From assembly GCF_017874455.1 (NCBI RefSeq), contig NZ_JAGGLN010000001.1:248001-312000 (forward strand): 64,000 bases of DNA, written 5' to 3'. Within the stretch, counting starts at the first letter, position 1, and each line of letters opens with the position of its first letter. The stretch is from Methanobacterium aggregans (GTDB lineage Archaea; Methanobacteriota; Methanobacteria; Methanobacteriales; Methanobacteriaceae). The notes below the pieces were generated by a model that was given only the letters and a program-made list of their open reading frames with translations, did no database searches and was not told where the DNA came from. Of the stretch, positions 46,848 to 56,523 are shown one piece after another. The position numbers and the translations under genes are program-made.

Positions 46848-47402
46848 TCAATCTCCTGTCCATCGTTTGAAAAGGTTGTTATCAATATCAAGAACATCAA
46901 GTATCTTTCCAACAATAAAATCAACCATTTCATCAATATTCTGGGGATTGTGGTAAAATGCAGGCATTGCAGGAAGAATTATACCTCCCTCCCTGGATAT
47001 TTTAAGCATATTTTCAAGGTGCACGGGTCTCAATGGAGTTTCCCTGGGCACAACAACAAGTTTTCTGTGTTCTTTAAGAGCTACATCTGCAGCCCTTGTA
47101 ACTGCATTACTCGCATAACCATTTGCTATGGCAGACACGGTTTTCATGGTTGATGGAACAATTACCATGGACTGGAACCTGCAGGAACCACTGTTAATGG
47201 ATGCTGTAAGATCACCGGGTTTGTAGTAACGAGATGCAAGTTTTGAAACCTCTTCTTCCCCTAACCCAAGTTCGTATTTAAATATTATCTTTGCAGGGTC
47301 AGTCACAACAAGAGCTGTTTCCTCATCCAACTCCTTCAAAACTTCAAGGAGTCTTACCCCATATGCAACACCGCTTGCACCCGTAATTGCAACAACTATC
47401 AT
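46848..47402 (-). CDS. ubiX: Flavin prenyltransferase UbiX
   Basis: UbiX makes prenyl-FMN for UbiD-type decarboxylases. It has 184 residues: VVAITGASGVAYGVRLLEVL at the N terminus for FMN binding, VIVPSTMKTVSAIANG, VVVPRETPLRPVHLENML with the conserved Arg, and ILPAMPAFYHNP. The family is clear. It is followed by cbiT without a gap. No ubiD is in the window. Confidence 0.95.
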   Translation of the reverse strand: MIVVAITGASGVAYGVRLLEVLKELDEETALVVTDPAKIIFKYELGLGEEEVSKLASRYYKPGDLTASINSGSCRFQSMVIVPSTMKTVSAIANGYASNAVTRAADVALKEHRKLVVVPRETPLRPVHLENMLKISREGGIILPAMPAFYHNPQNIDEMVDFIVGKILDVLDIDNNLFKRWTGD

Positions 47403-47616
47403 TTAACCACTCTTTTTCTTTTTTTTTAAATTGAATTTTAATATTATTTACAGAATTAACAGTTTTTATTGAATTTCATTAAGATACCAGTTGAATTAGT
47501 AACAGGATTTTTTCTGAACAAATAGTATTGAAACTTGAATTGGAGAAAATGGCGAATTATCCAGTTTTAAGTCCATATACTCCATTAAAATTCTATTATT
47601 CTATAATATGAGAATG

Positions 47617-48777
47617 TTAATCAGGTATTTTAATGTAGTCTTCAAATGAAAATTCTGATACCTTTGATGAATACTCCTGTGGAACGTAGATGCAAAGATC
47701 TGCATGGTTAAACCTTGCATCCTTCAGGGCACTTACTATGGTTGATATTTCTCCAAGTTTGACTCTAGCACCATTTGTAGAAACCTGGGTTTTCATTTCA
47801 TCGAAGGATGGATACTCTGGAACATCAACAATAATGTAGCCCTGGGGAATACCAAGGTCTTCAGATAATTCCCTTTCAGCTGTGATTATATCCTCGGATC
47901 TTAACTTAAACACAGCATCAGGATTTTCAATCTCATCAAGTTTCATGGAAAAAACTGTCTTAAAAAGCTCTCGATTATCAAGTTTGGAAATCATATCTTT
48001 TATGTAACCCTCTTGAGACCTTGCAGCTGTTATGATATCTAGATCATCGTACTGGTAAATATTTTCAGGATCAACTGTTCCAGTTTCAAACAGTTCCTTC
48101 AAACATTTTCTGAACATGGAATTTATGATCCGTGTTGTGTGGTGCTGGTAAACACTTGGATACATGAAGTAACGTGCAAGTAACATGGACTCTGCTGCCT
48201 GAACACCTTTACGTCTTAATGTGAGTGTACCCTCAAGTTCCATATTGTAGATAAGTCTCTCCACATCTATAACACCGTATGCAACGCCAGTGTAATATGA
48301 ATCCCTTAGAAGATAGTCCATTCTATCAACATCAAGTTCTCCAGAGATAACCTGCCCAAAAAGTCCTTCACCATTGATGGTTTTTATCACATCATTCAGG
48401 TTAAAATTTTCAGATAGTATATCTGATAGTTGGGATTCCTTTATGAGTTTAGAAGTTAATTCTTCATGTGAAGTGTCAACAACTCCCTCGGAGACGTGTG
48501 AAAATGGGCCGTGTCCTGCATCATGGAGAAGGGCACAAACACGAATCAGTTCCTTTTTGTCTTCATCGAGCTGAAGGTTGTTTCCAAGTCTGGATGCAAG
48601 GTACATGGCTCCAATGGAGTGTTCAAAACGAGTATGATTCGCACCAGGATAGACTAGATACGTAAATCCTAACTGTTTTATACGCCTTAAACGTTGTATT
48701 TGCGGCGTATCAATTAGTTTAACTTCAAGTTCATTTATTTGAAGATTTCCATGGAGACTGTCCCTTATAAATTTCAA
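47617..48777 (-). CDS. HD-domain phosphohydrolase, dGTPase-like
   Basis: A 386-residue HD-superfamily enzyme. The metal site is formed by NHTRFEHSIGAMYLA (His), LLHDAGHGPFSH (His-Asp) and the downstream SGELDVDRMDYLLRDSYYTG (Asp). This is the layout of archaeal dNTPase/HD proteins related to SAMHD1 and Dgt. It probably hydrolyses nucleotides or a signalling phosphoester. The start codon is TTG: GGAGGG, which overlaps the moaE stop, precedes it by 5 nt. It is thus coupled to moaE. Confidence 0.9.
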   Translation of the reverse strand: MKFIRDSLHGNLQINELEVKLIDTPQIQRLRRIKQLGFTYLVYPGANHTRFEHSIGAMYLASRLGNNLQLDEDKKELIRVCALLHDAGHGPFSHVSEGVVDTSHEELTSKLIKESQLSDILSENFNLNDVIKTINGEGLFGQVISGELDVDRMDYLLRDSYYTGVAYGVIDVERLIYNMELEGTLTLRRKGVQAAESMLLARYFMYPSVYQHHTTRIINSMFRKCLKELFETGTVDPENIYQYDDLDIITAARSQEGYIKDMISKLDNRELFKTVFSMKLDEIENPDAVFKLRSEDIITAERELSEDLGIPQGYIIVDVPEYPSFDEMKTQVSTNGARVKLGEISTIVSALKDARFNHADLCIYVPQEYSSKVSEFSFEDYIKIPD

Positions 48778-48779
48778 AA

Positions 48780-49217
<438 letters not shown>

Positions 49218-49354
49218 AATACCACAGACACTTCAATAATCACTTTTTAATTAATGATTTTATTTATTTTATTTTAATCAAAAAATCTATTATTAACCTA
49301 TTACTAATCTGTTTTTAATCCTTTTCTAAATTATGAAGAAATATGAAAAGTTAT

Positions 49355-49891
49355 TCAATTATCATTGGTTTGTTCATTGACTTCTTTCTTTGAAAGGTGT
49401 TTCAAACGTTTTATACCCTCTATTTCTTCTATAACATCCACAACAGATTCAGGAACCAGAGACTCCCAGTCCTCATCTGCAAGCATCCTTCTACGAACCT
49501 CTGTGCCTGAGAAAACACTTCTGTTAAAGGGGGGTGGTGATGTAACACTGTAACTTCCCTCGATGAAAAGCCTTTGAACCAGGGGATTACCTGAATAAAC
49601 TCTTTGAAATGGAGGTGTAAGCATCTTTACATGGGCTATCCAAATTGAATTACACTCAACATCTTGTATTGGGATAATATAATACCGGGATGCTGGAATA
49701 CCATTTTCACTGAGGGCCTTTGTAAGCATCATAACCCTTTCACCTGCTGTGAATGGATCTCTAAGTGTGTGGCTCAACTGTGCACTTCCTATACCGATAA
49801 CAACCTCATCAACCTCATCTAAAATCCGTTTTATAACCTCAAGATGTCCCTTATGAACAGGCTGCATTCTACCAACAAGTAAACCCCTCAT
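49355..49891 (-). CDS. nadM: Nicotinamide-nucleotide adenylyltransferase NadM
   Basis: NadM joins NMN and ATP to NAD, the last step of NAD synthesis. The 178 residues start with LLVGRMQPVHKGHLEVI, in which the HxGH-like motif binds ATP. The C-terminal motif FSGTEVRRRM is the ISSTxxR equivalent. The start at 49891 is preferred over an ATG at 49906, because GGGGGAT lies 8 nt upstream. The C-terminal tail is charged (KKEVNEQTND). Confidence 0.95.
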   Translation of the reverse strand: MRGLLVGRMQPVHKGHLEVIKRILDEVDEVVIGIGSAQLSHTLRDPFTAGERVMMLTKALSENGIPASRYYIIPIQDVECNSIWIAHVKMLTPPFQRVYSGNPLVQRLFIEGSYSVTSPPPFNRSVFSGTEVRRRMLADEDWESLVPESVVDVIEEIEGIKRLKHLSKKEVNEQTNDN

Positions 49892-49990
49892 GGATGGATC
49901 CCCCATTTTTTTAATTTTATTATTTGATTTAAATTATTAAATAAATCTCTTAGATCAGGATGTATTGTAAAATGGATGTAAAACTCTTTT

Positions 49991-50755
49991 TCACTGGATC
50001 ATGAAGGAACAGTAGTTATCTCCCATTGCATAACACTTAACCTCATCAACCCTATGTCTGTTCTGGAAATGTTTGGAAAATATAACTTCAAGTATTCCTG
50101 AATCGAATGCACATGCAGGTTTTCCAAGGTAGGGCAGTCCCCTGCATTCGAAGCAGTCATAAACATTGATGGTTAAGGGTTCAAGACTTTGAACCTCAAC
50201 TCTTCCGAGTTGGTGTATTTCCCAGAACTTTGCAATGTTTTCCAGAAGTTTTTCAATCTCATTGTCTGCAACTTTCTCGTAGAGTGTTTCACCAACCTTG
50301 TTTCCAGCTTCCCAGAGTATGGGGTCGATCTCTATGCCCTGACGTATGAGTGCAACCCTCAGGGTCTGGAACATGAGTCTGAAAAATTCGAATGGATTAC
50401 CATCACTCTCCATGTAGTTTGACACGTAGTCTCCTATATCCTCTTTCCTGATTTTTTTACTGGATAAAGTGCCCAGGTGCTCTGATTTTATGAAGAATAT
50501 CTTTTTTCTGGCATCTTCAGGGTCAGGTTTTGAACTTATTACTCCCTCATCAACCATCCTTTTCAGGTGGGCTGATACAGTGGATTTTGCCTTCCCTGAC
50601 AGTTCCACTATTTTATCAAAACTTAACTCCTCCTTCTTGAGCATTGATAAAATTTTAATCCTTACAGGACTGTTTATGGCACATATACCCTCCGGAGTGG
50701 CGAATAATTCTATATGTGCATCCTTTTTAGGGGATTTCTCAGTGTTATGATTCAT
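49991..50755 (-). CDS. MsvR-type redox-sensing regulator (HTH plus V4R domain)
   Basis: A 254-residue regulator. The N terminus is an ArsR-like winged helix (SPVRIKILSMLKKEELSF, SGKAKSTVSAHLKRMVDEG). The C terminus is a V4R domain (4-vinyl-reductase fold) with CFECRGLPYLGKPACAF and CYAMGDNYCSFMI. The five cysteines fit the methanogen MsvR family, which senses redox state through cysteines and represses oxidative-stress genes. The start at 50755 follows the usual MsvR N terminus better than the ATG at 50794. It is divergent from hcp. Confidence 0.9.
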   Translation of the reverse strand: MNHNTEKSPKKDAHIELFATPEGICAINSPVRIKILSMLKKEELSFDKIVELSGKAKSTVSAHLKRMVDEGVISSKPDPEDARKKIFFIKSEHLGTLSSKKIRKEDIGDYVSNYMESDGNPFEFFRLMFQTLRVALIRQGIEIDPILWEAGNKVGETLYEKVADNEIEKLLENIAKFWEIHQLGRVEVQSLEPLTINVYDCFECRGLPYLGKPACAFDSGILEVIFSKHFQNRHRVDEVKCYAMGDNYCSFMIQ

Positions 50756-50801
50756 GATAAAAATTCCTTCATTCTTTAAAATTATTATGGACACCGTAAC
50801 T

Positions 50802-50811
50802 TATATATAGT
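50802..50811 (-). promoter_or_regulatory. TATA box of the MsvR-type gene
   Basis: Read on the minus strand this is a TATATATAAG-type box. Its position, about 45-55 bp upstream of the start at 50755, is suitable for an archaeal promoter with a short leader. Confidence 0.5.
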
Positions 50812-50832
50812 ACTGTTCGGATAAGATAGAAC

Positions 50833-50854
50833 ATTCGTTGGCCGACGAACGAAT
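50833..50854. promoter_or_regulatory. Inverted-repeat operator between msvR-type gene and hcp
   Basis: Two nested inverted repeats occur: TTCGT (50834-50838) with ACGAA (50845-50849), a 5+6+5 site; and ATTCGT (50833-50838) with ACGAAT (50849-50854), a 6+10+6 site. TTCG...CGAA is the type of site reported for MsvR proteins. Another TTCGG occurs at 50816-50820. It is placed upstream of both divergent promoters. Confidence 0.6.
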
Positions 50855-51072
50855 ATTCCTGAAGGTGTTCCGCAAGATAGTATGGTGAATTGATCGCTAT
50901 AAAATTATCTAAAAAAATAAAAAAGGGATCAAAACTCCATGAAATCCCAAAATAGGATTAATGGATTTTTAAATGCATTATTTGAAACACATTTTGGAGT
51001 ATAAAAAATTAGACATGAATAATGGATTAACGTATGGAGAGATGTAGTATGTGCCTATGGAGGAAAGATAAT

Positions 51073-52380
51073 ATGGAAGAAAAAAAATTAGACATGTTCT
51101 GTTACCAGTGTTCCCAAACCGCAAGGGGAACTGGATGTACTGTGAAAGGTGTTTGTGGTAAGGAACCTACGGTTGCAAGACTTCAGGATAACCTGCTTTT
51201 TGCAATCAAAGGTATATCCGCTTACCTGTACCATGCAAGGGAACTGGGATACACGGATCCTGAAGTGGATGCATTCCTTGAGAGGGGATTCTACTCCACA
51301 CTCACCAACGTGAACTTCGATGCGGGAGAATTCGTCAAACTCGCTCTTAAAGCCGGTCAAATGAACATAAAAACCATGAACCTTCTCAAGAAGGCACACA
51401 TCGAAACATACGGCGAACCAACACCAACAGAAGTTAAGGTTGGTTCTGTAAAGGGTCCTGGAATCATAGCAACGGGACACAGTATAAAAGCACTGGCTGA
51501 ACTCCTTAAACAGACAGAAGGCACAGGAATAAATGTTTACACCCATTCAGAACTTCTTCCAGCCCACGGATACCCAGAACTGCGCAAGTACAAACACTTC
51601 GTGGGTCAGATTGGAGGACCATGGTTCGACCAGAAAAAAACCTTCAGCAAATACACTGCAGTAGCACTTGTAACCTCAAACTGCGCACTGATACCAAAAG
51701 AAGACTACAAAGACAGGATTTTCACCTCTGGTGTTGCTCAGCTTCCTGGTGTCCAGCATATTGAGGACTACGATTTCACACCACTCATAGAAAAAGTAAA
51801 ATCCCTCCCAGAACTCGAAGATGAACCTAGGGATATGGTTCTAACAACAGGTTTTGGATTGTCCACTGTTTTATCGCTGGCTGGTAAGATCAAGGAGTTG
51901 GTTGAGGCCGGTAAGATCAGACACTTCTTCGTTGTGGGTGGTTGTGACTCCCCTAAACCTCAGGCCAAGTACTACACAGAATTTGTAGAAAAACTGCCTC
52001 AAGACACTGTTGTTCTCACCCTTGCCTGTGGAAAGTACAGGTTCAACCATTTAGATCTTGGAGATATCGAGGGTGTTCCAAGGCTCATTGATCTGGGTCA
52101 GTGTAACGATGCCGGTGTTGGTATCGAGATCGTTGCAGCACTGTCTGAGCTCTTCGGCATGGAAATTAATGATCTGCCCCTGACCTTTGTTCTGAGCTGG
52201 ATGGAACAGAAGGCAGCAGCCATACTCTGGAGCCTCCTCTACCTGGGCATTAAGGACATGTACATCGGACCAATAATACCCGGATGGGTTAACGAAGATA
52301 TACTCAATGTACTTGTTGAAAACTACAACCTCACACCAATAGGAAACCCAGAAGAAGACATCAAAAAAATACTAGGATAA
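51073..52380 (+). CDS. hcp: Hydroxylamine reductase / hybrid cluster protein Hcp
   Basis: Hcp carries a 4Fe-4S and a hybrid Fe-S-O cluster and reduces hydroxylamine or NO. This is the short archaeal class, 435 residues. The N-terminal cluster motif is FCYQCSQTARGTGCTVKGVC. Ligands of the hybrid cluster include the Cys in GGCDSPKPQAKYY, LACGKYRFN and QCNDA. The start at 51073 has GGAGG 9 nt upstream; an ATG at 51034 would add 13 residues of unlikely composition. It is divergent from the MsvR-type regulator and probably controlled by it. Confidence 0.96.
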   Translation: MEEKKLDMFCYQCSQTARGTGCTVKGVCGKEPTVARLQDNLLFAIKGISAYLYHARELGYTDPEVDAFLERGFYSTLTNVNFDAGEFVKLALKAGQMNIKTMNLLKKAHIETYGEPTPTEVKVGSVKGPGIIATGHSIKALAELLKQTEGTGINVYTHSELLPAHGYPELRKYKHFVGQIGGPWFDQKKTFSKYTAVALVTSNCALIPKEDYKDRIFTSGVAQLPGVQHIEDYDFTPLIEKVKSLPELEDEPRDMVLTTGFGLSTVLSLAGKIKELVEAGKIRHFFVVGGCDSPKPQAKYYTEFVEKLPQDTVVLTLACGKYRFNHLDLGDIEGVPRLIDLGQCNDAGVGIEIVAALSELFGMEINDLPLTFVLSWMEQKAAAILWSLLYLGIKDMYIGPIIPGWVNEDILNVLVENYNLTPIGNPEEDIKKILG

Positions 52381-52487
52381 AAAAAAGGGTTTATTCAACT
52401 CTTAAATCCTTATTTTTTTCTTTAATTTATTTTTTTAAATATTTTTAAAAAAGGGCAATTGGAGATATGTACTTTTTTTAAACAGAA

Positions 52488-53678
52488 TTAAATACTCCTA
52501 AAAGGAAAAACTCCCTTTTCTTCATATTCTTTTTTAAGCCAGGCTTTTAGAATCGGTTCTGAAATAGTATAAACACCATTTTTCGATTCTGTTAAACCCA
52601 AATTTTGTAATTTATGTAGAGGTTTACTCAGGGAACCCGAAGTTATACTTAGTTTTTCTCCTATTTCCTTTCTTTTAAGGGGTTTATCAATAAGTGTTGT
52701 TAAAATATTTTGTTCATGCAGGGTTAACCTACTCCATTGATTTATTAAATGAACTGCAATTAGGGGTAATGTCCGTTTAAACTCACATTTTACCCTTTCA
52801 TCATCTAATGGAATATCTTTTTGAAGTAATTTAGCAAATGTGTTCACATAAAAGGGTATTCCATTGGTGCATTTATAAAATCTTTCAAATCCACTATCTT
52901 CTAATTTTAAGGAGGGTAACTTTTCATTTAAATAATTCCTGACAGTTTCTTTGGTAAATGGGTATATCTCTACATTTAACATTCTTCCCCCAAAAGCACC
53001 ATCGTTACCTGCTATTTTTTCAATAATGGAATCCCTGGAATTTATAGATCCAGAAAAAACATAAGCCACATTTTTTTGATTTTGGATTACACTCCTGAGA
53101 AACCATAAAAATGCATCCAATCTGCCGCCCAAATCTTTAAGTGCCTGAAACTCGTCAATGATCATAATTGATCCCTTTATATCCTTAGAATGATCTTCAT
53201 AAACTGTCTGTGGCAAATTTAGAACAAATTTTGAGAGCTTTTTATAATCATCCTCTGATTGAGGTATGGGAAGAGGTATACCTCCAGCATCTACAATATC
53301 CCTTAATTCAAATTTTTTGGTTTTAAAAAATTTTGATACTTTTTTGAATACCGTAAAAAATTCTTTATTCTGACAAGCTTCCATCCAAGATCCATAAAAA
53401 TGTTCCATTATACCTATTTCAGTTAATTCACCTTTTTGATAACCAGAAGTGGCAGATAAATCAACATAAGACGTTAAATAATCATTTTCAAGCTCTTTTT
53501 TTATTTTTTTAAGCAAAACAGTCTTTCCAACACCTCTAATTCCCACAATCATAATGGTGGGGGGAGATCCTTTAGAAGTTGTTTCTAAAAGACTTTTTAT
53601 CAATGATATATCCCTTTCTCGATTGTAGAATTGTTCATCAGTCAGTTCTGCATCAGTTCCCCATGCTAAATCTTCCAT
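52488..53678 (-). CDS. AAA-type archaeal ATPase with winged-helix C terminus
   Basis: A 396-residue ATPase of the archaeal ATPase/ORC-like group. Walker A is IMIVGIRGVGKTVLL (residues about 42-55), Walker B SIMIIDEFQAL, and sensor 1 AYVFSGSINS. The C-terminal part (about 330-380: LTTLIDKPLKRKEIGEKLSI) is a winged helix. It is not a canonical Cdc6/Orc1, as it lacks the origin-binding signature. These proteins are often scattered in methanogens with no known role. The start at 53678 has GGTGATTG upstream. The promoter region carries degenerate repeats. Confidence 0.85.
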   Translation of the reverse strand: MEDLAWGTDAELTDEQFYNRERDISLIKSLLETTSKGSPPTIMIVGIRGVGKTVLLKKIKKELENDYLTSYVDLSATSGYQKGELTEIGIMEHFYGSWMEACQNKEFFTVFKKVSKFFKTKKFELRDIVDAGGIPLPIPQSEDDYKKLSKFVLNLPQTVYEDHSKDIKGSIMIIDEFQALKDLGGRLDAFLWFLRSVIQNQKNVAYVFSGSINSRDSIIEKIAGNDGAFGGRMLNVEIYPFTKETVRNYLNEKLPSLKLEDSGFERFYKCTNGIPFYVNTFAKLLQKDIPLDDERVKCEFKRTLPLIAVHLINQWSRLTLHEQNILTTLIDKPLKRKEIGEKLSITSGSLSKPLHKLQNLGLTESKNGVYTISEPILKAWLKKEYEEKGVFPFRSI

Positions 53679-53720
53679 ACAATCACCATAATTTGTGTTC
53701 TTTTTTAGATTATGTATTTT

Positions 53721-53870
53721 AATTTGGATCATGGATCATATATATTTTGCTTTGCAATATGTATTTTAATTTGGATCATTGATTATATATATTCTAATTT
53801 GAGTTATATATTCTAATTTGGATTACTAATCATGTTTATTCTCATTGACAATGTGTATTCCAATTTGGAT
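53721..53870. repeat. Five degenerate repeats of an AATTTGGAT core upstream of the ATPase gene
   Basis: The core AATTTGGAT, with TTTT, TTCT or TTCC before it, occurs at 53721-53729, 53768-53776, 53796-53804 (AATTTGAGT), 53815-53823 and 53862-53870. The first two copies share a longer match (GTATTTTAATTTGGATCAT, 47 bp apart). The spacing is irregular. Between them are TATATAT tracts. They could be binding sites of the ATPase's own winged helix or of another protein. Confidence 0.65.
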
Positions 53871-54220
53871 CATCAATTCTTATTTAATGTGGAATTATTT
53901 CATAAAGTTGCAAAATTTTTCTATAATCTATTCAGAAAGTTCCATATCCTATATAAAGGATTTGAATTTATTCCATTAAACTAAACTTAATAAAGATAAA
54001 AAAATTAATTAATAAGTAATGCGTTTAAAAAATAAAAAGCATTTAGATTTTATAAATGCAATCAGGCTTAATTTAGCTTCCCATATCTTATTAGATTACT
54101 TCACGTAATTCTATGATTTATATTCAATATAGAAAAACTATTATAATGCATAAAACAAACTGATTATCTAATAAGAATGGAGCTTATATTTTATATTTCT
54201 AATATTAACGGTGATACTGG
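53871..54220. other. AT-rich intergenic region upstream of the component A2 gene
   Basis: No gene. A TTATATTTTATATTTCT tract at 54184-54200 is only 20-40 bp before the start codon of the ABC gene and may be its promoter, which would give a very short leader. Other parts show only poly-A/T tracts. Confidence 0.45.
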
Positions 54221-55954
54221 ATGATAAGTGTTGAAAACATTTCTAAAACTTATAAAATGGAAGATGGCAAAGAAATCAAAGCCCTGGATGATATAAGCCT
54301 CAAAGTGGATAAAGGGGAGATACTTGGGATAATAGGAATGAGCGGTTCTGGAAAAAGCACACTTCTGCGGATATTAAGAGGTGTGGAGCCCTTCGACAGT
54401 GGTGAAATCGTTATGGATGATTTTAAGGTTGCACATGATTCAACCTCATACTACTCAAGGAAGCTCCGCCACGCAACCGCGATACACCTCCAGAGATCCT
54501 TCGGCCTGTGGTCTGAAACAGCCATCCAGAATGTTATAAGAAAGCTGTACGGTACAAGATATGGTGATGAAGCACTGGCTGATTATGAATATGCCTACGA
54601 GGAATTTGGTGATGAAGCCATGGAAATCCTCAAAATTGTTGGATTGGATGAGAAGGCAAACCATTTTGCACCGGTTCTAAGTGGCGGTGAAAAACAGCGC
54701 CTTGTAATGGCAAGACAGCTTGCAAAAAAACCAAAGGTACTTCTTCTTGATGAACCAGCAACCATGTCATGTCCAAAAACCAAGCAGGAAATACTGGATG
54801 CAATAAAAAACATCAACAAAAAATTGGGTGTTACAGTCATACTGGTTTCACACCTTCCTGAAGTTCACAAATACCTATCAGACCGCCTGATACTCATGGA
54901 AGACGGTAAAATAAAGGATGAAGGATCTCCAGATGAAATAATAAAGGAATTTGTAAGTGAAATGGATGTACAGGAACCTCCAAGAGATCTTGCAACGGTA
55001 GGTGAACCTGTAATAAAAGTTGAAAATGTTGAGAGAAGATTCTTCCTTATAAAAGGTGGGGATGTCCTTCAAATTGAAAATATCAACTTTCAGGTGAAAG
55101 AAGGGGAAATAATATCACTTATAGGTCCAAGTGGGGCTGGAAAGACAGTTCTTCTCAGGATGATTGCTGGTATTGATACTCCAGATGCAGGAGAAGTTTT
55201 CTTCAAACTCAACAGTGAATGGGTGGATATGCACGAACCTGGAGTTATGAGAATGGGAGTAAGACGTAAAATGGGATTCATGCACCAGGAATTTTCCTTA
55301 ACTCATTATGCAAGTATCAAAAGCCAAATAGCCTCAAGGTTGGGTATAAAAGGAGAAAATGTTGTTGGAGAAGCTAAGAAGAAGGCAATAGAACTTGAAA
55401 TAAGTGATAAAGTGCTTGATATTCTTTACCAGTTAACTGATCTTCCAGAACACGAGGCCAAGTTCAGGCTTGAAAAAATAGGATTGTCTCCAGAGATACT
55501 TGAAGACTTGTTCCCAAGGTTCCCAGACAGTGAAGTTAAAAAATATGCAAAACCAGTGTTTAAGGCACTTGATTTACCCCTTGAAATTCTTGACAGAAAA
55601 TCTTATGAGTTGTCAGGTGGTCAGAAGGTTAGAGCAACCCTTGCACTGATTTTAGCATCAAAACCAGATGTTTTAATACTTGACGAGCCATTCGGAGACC
55701 TTGATCCAATAACCCTCAGAACAGTTTCAAATTCACTTAAGAGAATAAACAAAGAATTTGATACCACCATACTGATGGTGAGCCACCATGTAGACTTCAT
55801 TGAAGAGGTCACAACAAGAGCTATCATGATGGACGATGGAAACCTTATCATGAATGGCGATCCACACGAATTATGCGATGAATTTATAGTCAGATGCAAA
55901 GCAGATTACCTTAAGGATTTTGATGAACTGAAAAAACAGATGGCAGGTGTTTGA
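54221..55954 (+). CDS. Methyl-CoM reductase system component A2, tandem ABC ATPase
   Basis: A 577-residue protein with two ABC ATP-binding domains and no membrane part. Domain 1: GIIGMSGSGKSTLL, LSGGEKQRLVMA, LLLDEPATM. Domain 2: SLIGPSGAGKTVLL, LSGGQKVRATLA, LILDEPFGDLDP. The segment AIHLQRSFGLWSETA and overall length fit methanogen component A2 (AtwA), which drives ATP-dependent activation of methyl-coenzyme M reductase. GGTGATACTGG precedes the ATG. It overlaps the next gene region closely, so a redox or activation role for the flavin reductase is plausible. Confidence 0.93.
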   Translation: MISVENISKTYKMEDGKEIKALDDISLKVDKGEILGIIGMSGSGKSTLLRILRGVEPFDSGEIVMDDFKVAHDSTSYYSRKLRHATAIHLQRSFGLWSETAIQNVIRKLYGTRYGDEALADYEYAYEEFGDEAMEILKIVGLDEKANHFAPVLSGGEKQRLVMARQLAKKPKVLLLDEPATMSCPKTKQEILDAIKNINKKLGVTVILVSHLPEVHKYLSDRLILMEDGKIKDEGSPDEIIKEFVSEMDVQEPPRDLATVGEPVIKVENVERRFFLIKGGDVLQIENINFQVKEGEIISLIGPSGAGKTVLLRMIAGIDTPDAGEVFFKLNSEWVDMHEPGVMRMGVRRKMGFMHQEFSLTHYASIKSQIASRLGIKGENVVGEAKKKAIELEISDKVLDILYQLTDLPEHEAKFRLEKIGLSPEILEDLFPRFPDSEVKKYAKPVFKALDLPLEILDRKSYELSGGQKVRATLALILASKPDVLILDEPFGDLDPITLRTVSNSLKRINKEFDTTILMVSHHVDFIEEVTTRAIMMDDGNLIMNGDPHELCDEFIVRCKADYLKDFDELKKQMAGV

Positions 55955-55956
55955 AT

Positions 55957-56508
55957 ATGGAATTTAATGATCTGGAAGTTGAACATGCCTACAGGGTGCT
56001 GGCACCAAGACCAACCATAATAGTAACAACAGCCAACTCCAGGGGAGAAGCCAATGCAGCACCATTCTCATTTACAATGCCGGTTTCAGTGAAACCACCA
56101 CTTGTTGCATTTGCATCGGTACCAAGCCACCACACCTACAAAAACATAGAAGAAACACAGGAATTTGTTGTGAACATCCCAAATGAAGAAATACTTGAAA
56201 AACTATGGATAACAGGTGAAAAATTTCCATATGGGGTTAATGAAATAGAAGAATCAGGTTTATCCCAGATGGAGTCCTTAAGGGTTTCAGTTCCAAAGAT
56301 AGCTGAATGCATTGCACACATGGAATGCAAAGTTCACTGGATCAAAGATTCAGGGGACCACAAACTAGTAGTTGGCGAAGTGGTGTATGCTGATGCAACT
56401 TCAGATGCCCTTAAAGAGGGACTTCTTGATGTTGAGAAGATGAAACCCGTACTCCACCTTGGTGGTGTAAACTTCGTTGTGGGAGATCATCTAAGAAAAG
56501 TTGAATAA
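55957..56508 (+). CDS. Flavin reductase-like FMN-binding protein
   Basis: A 183-residue split-barrel flavoprotein: YRVLAPRPTIIVTTANSRGEANAAPFSFTMPVS, PPLVAFAS, and HTYKNIEETQEFVVNIP are the family patterns. It probably binds FMN tightly and may transfer electrons between F420 or ferredoxin partners. The start is ATG at 55957, 2 nt after the component A2 stop; a TTG at 55951 is possible but lacks proper spacing. A USP follows 15 bp later. Confidence 0.92.
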   Translation: MEFNDLEVEHAYRVLAPRPTIIVTTANSRGEANAAPFSFTMPVSVKPPLVAFASVPSHHTYKNIEETQEFVVNIPNEEILEKLWITGEKFPYGVNEIEESGLSQMESLRVSVPKIAECIAHMECKVHWIKDSGDHKLVVGEVVYADATSDALKEGLLDVEKMKPVLHLGGVNFVVGDHLRKVE

Positions 56509-56523
56509 GAGGGGTGATTTTTG

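Noticed and set aside
53733..54220. Replication origin with ORB boxes
   Set aside because: The repeats do not match the archaeal ORB consensus with its G-rich end, and the neighbour ATPase is not a typical Orc1/Cdc6. Only a weak possibility remains.
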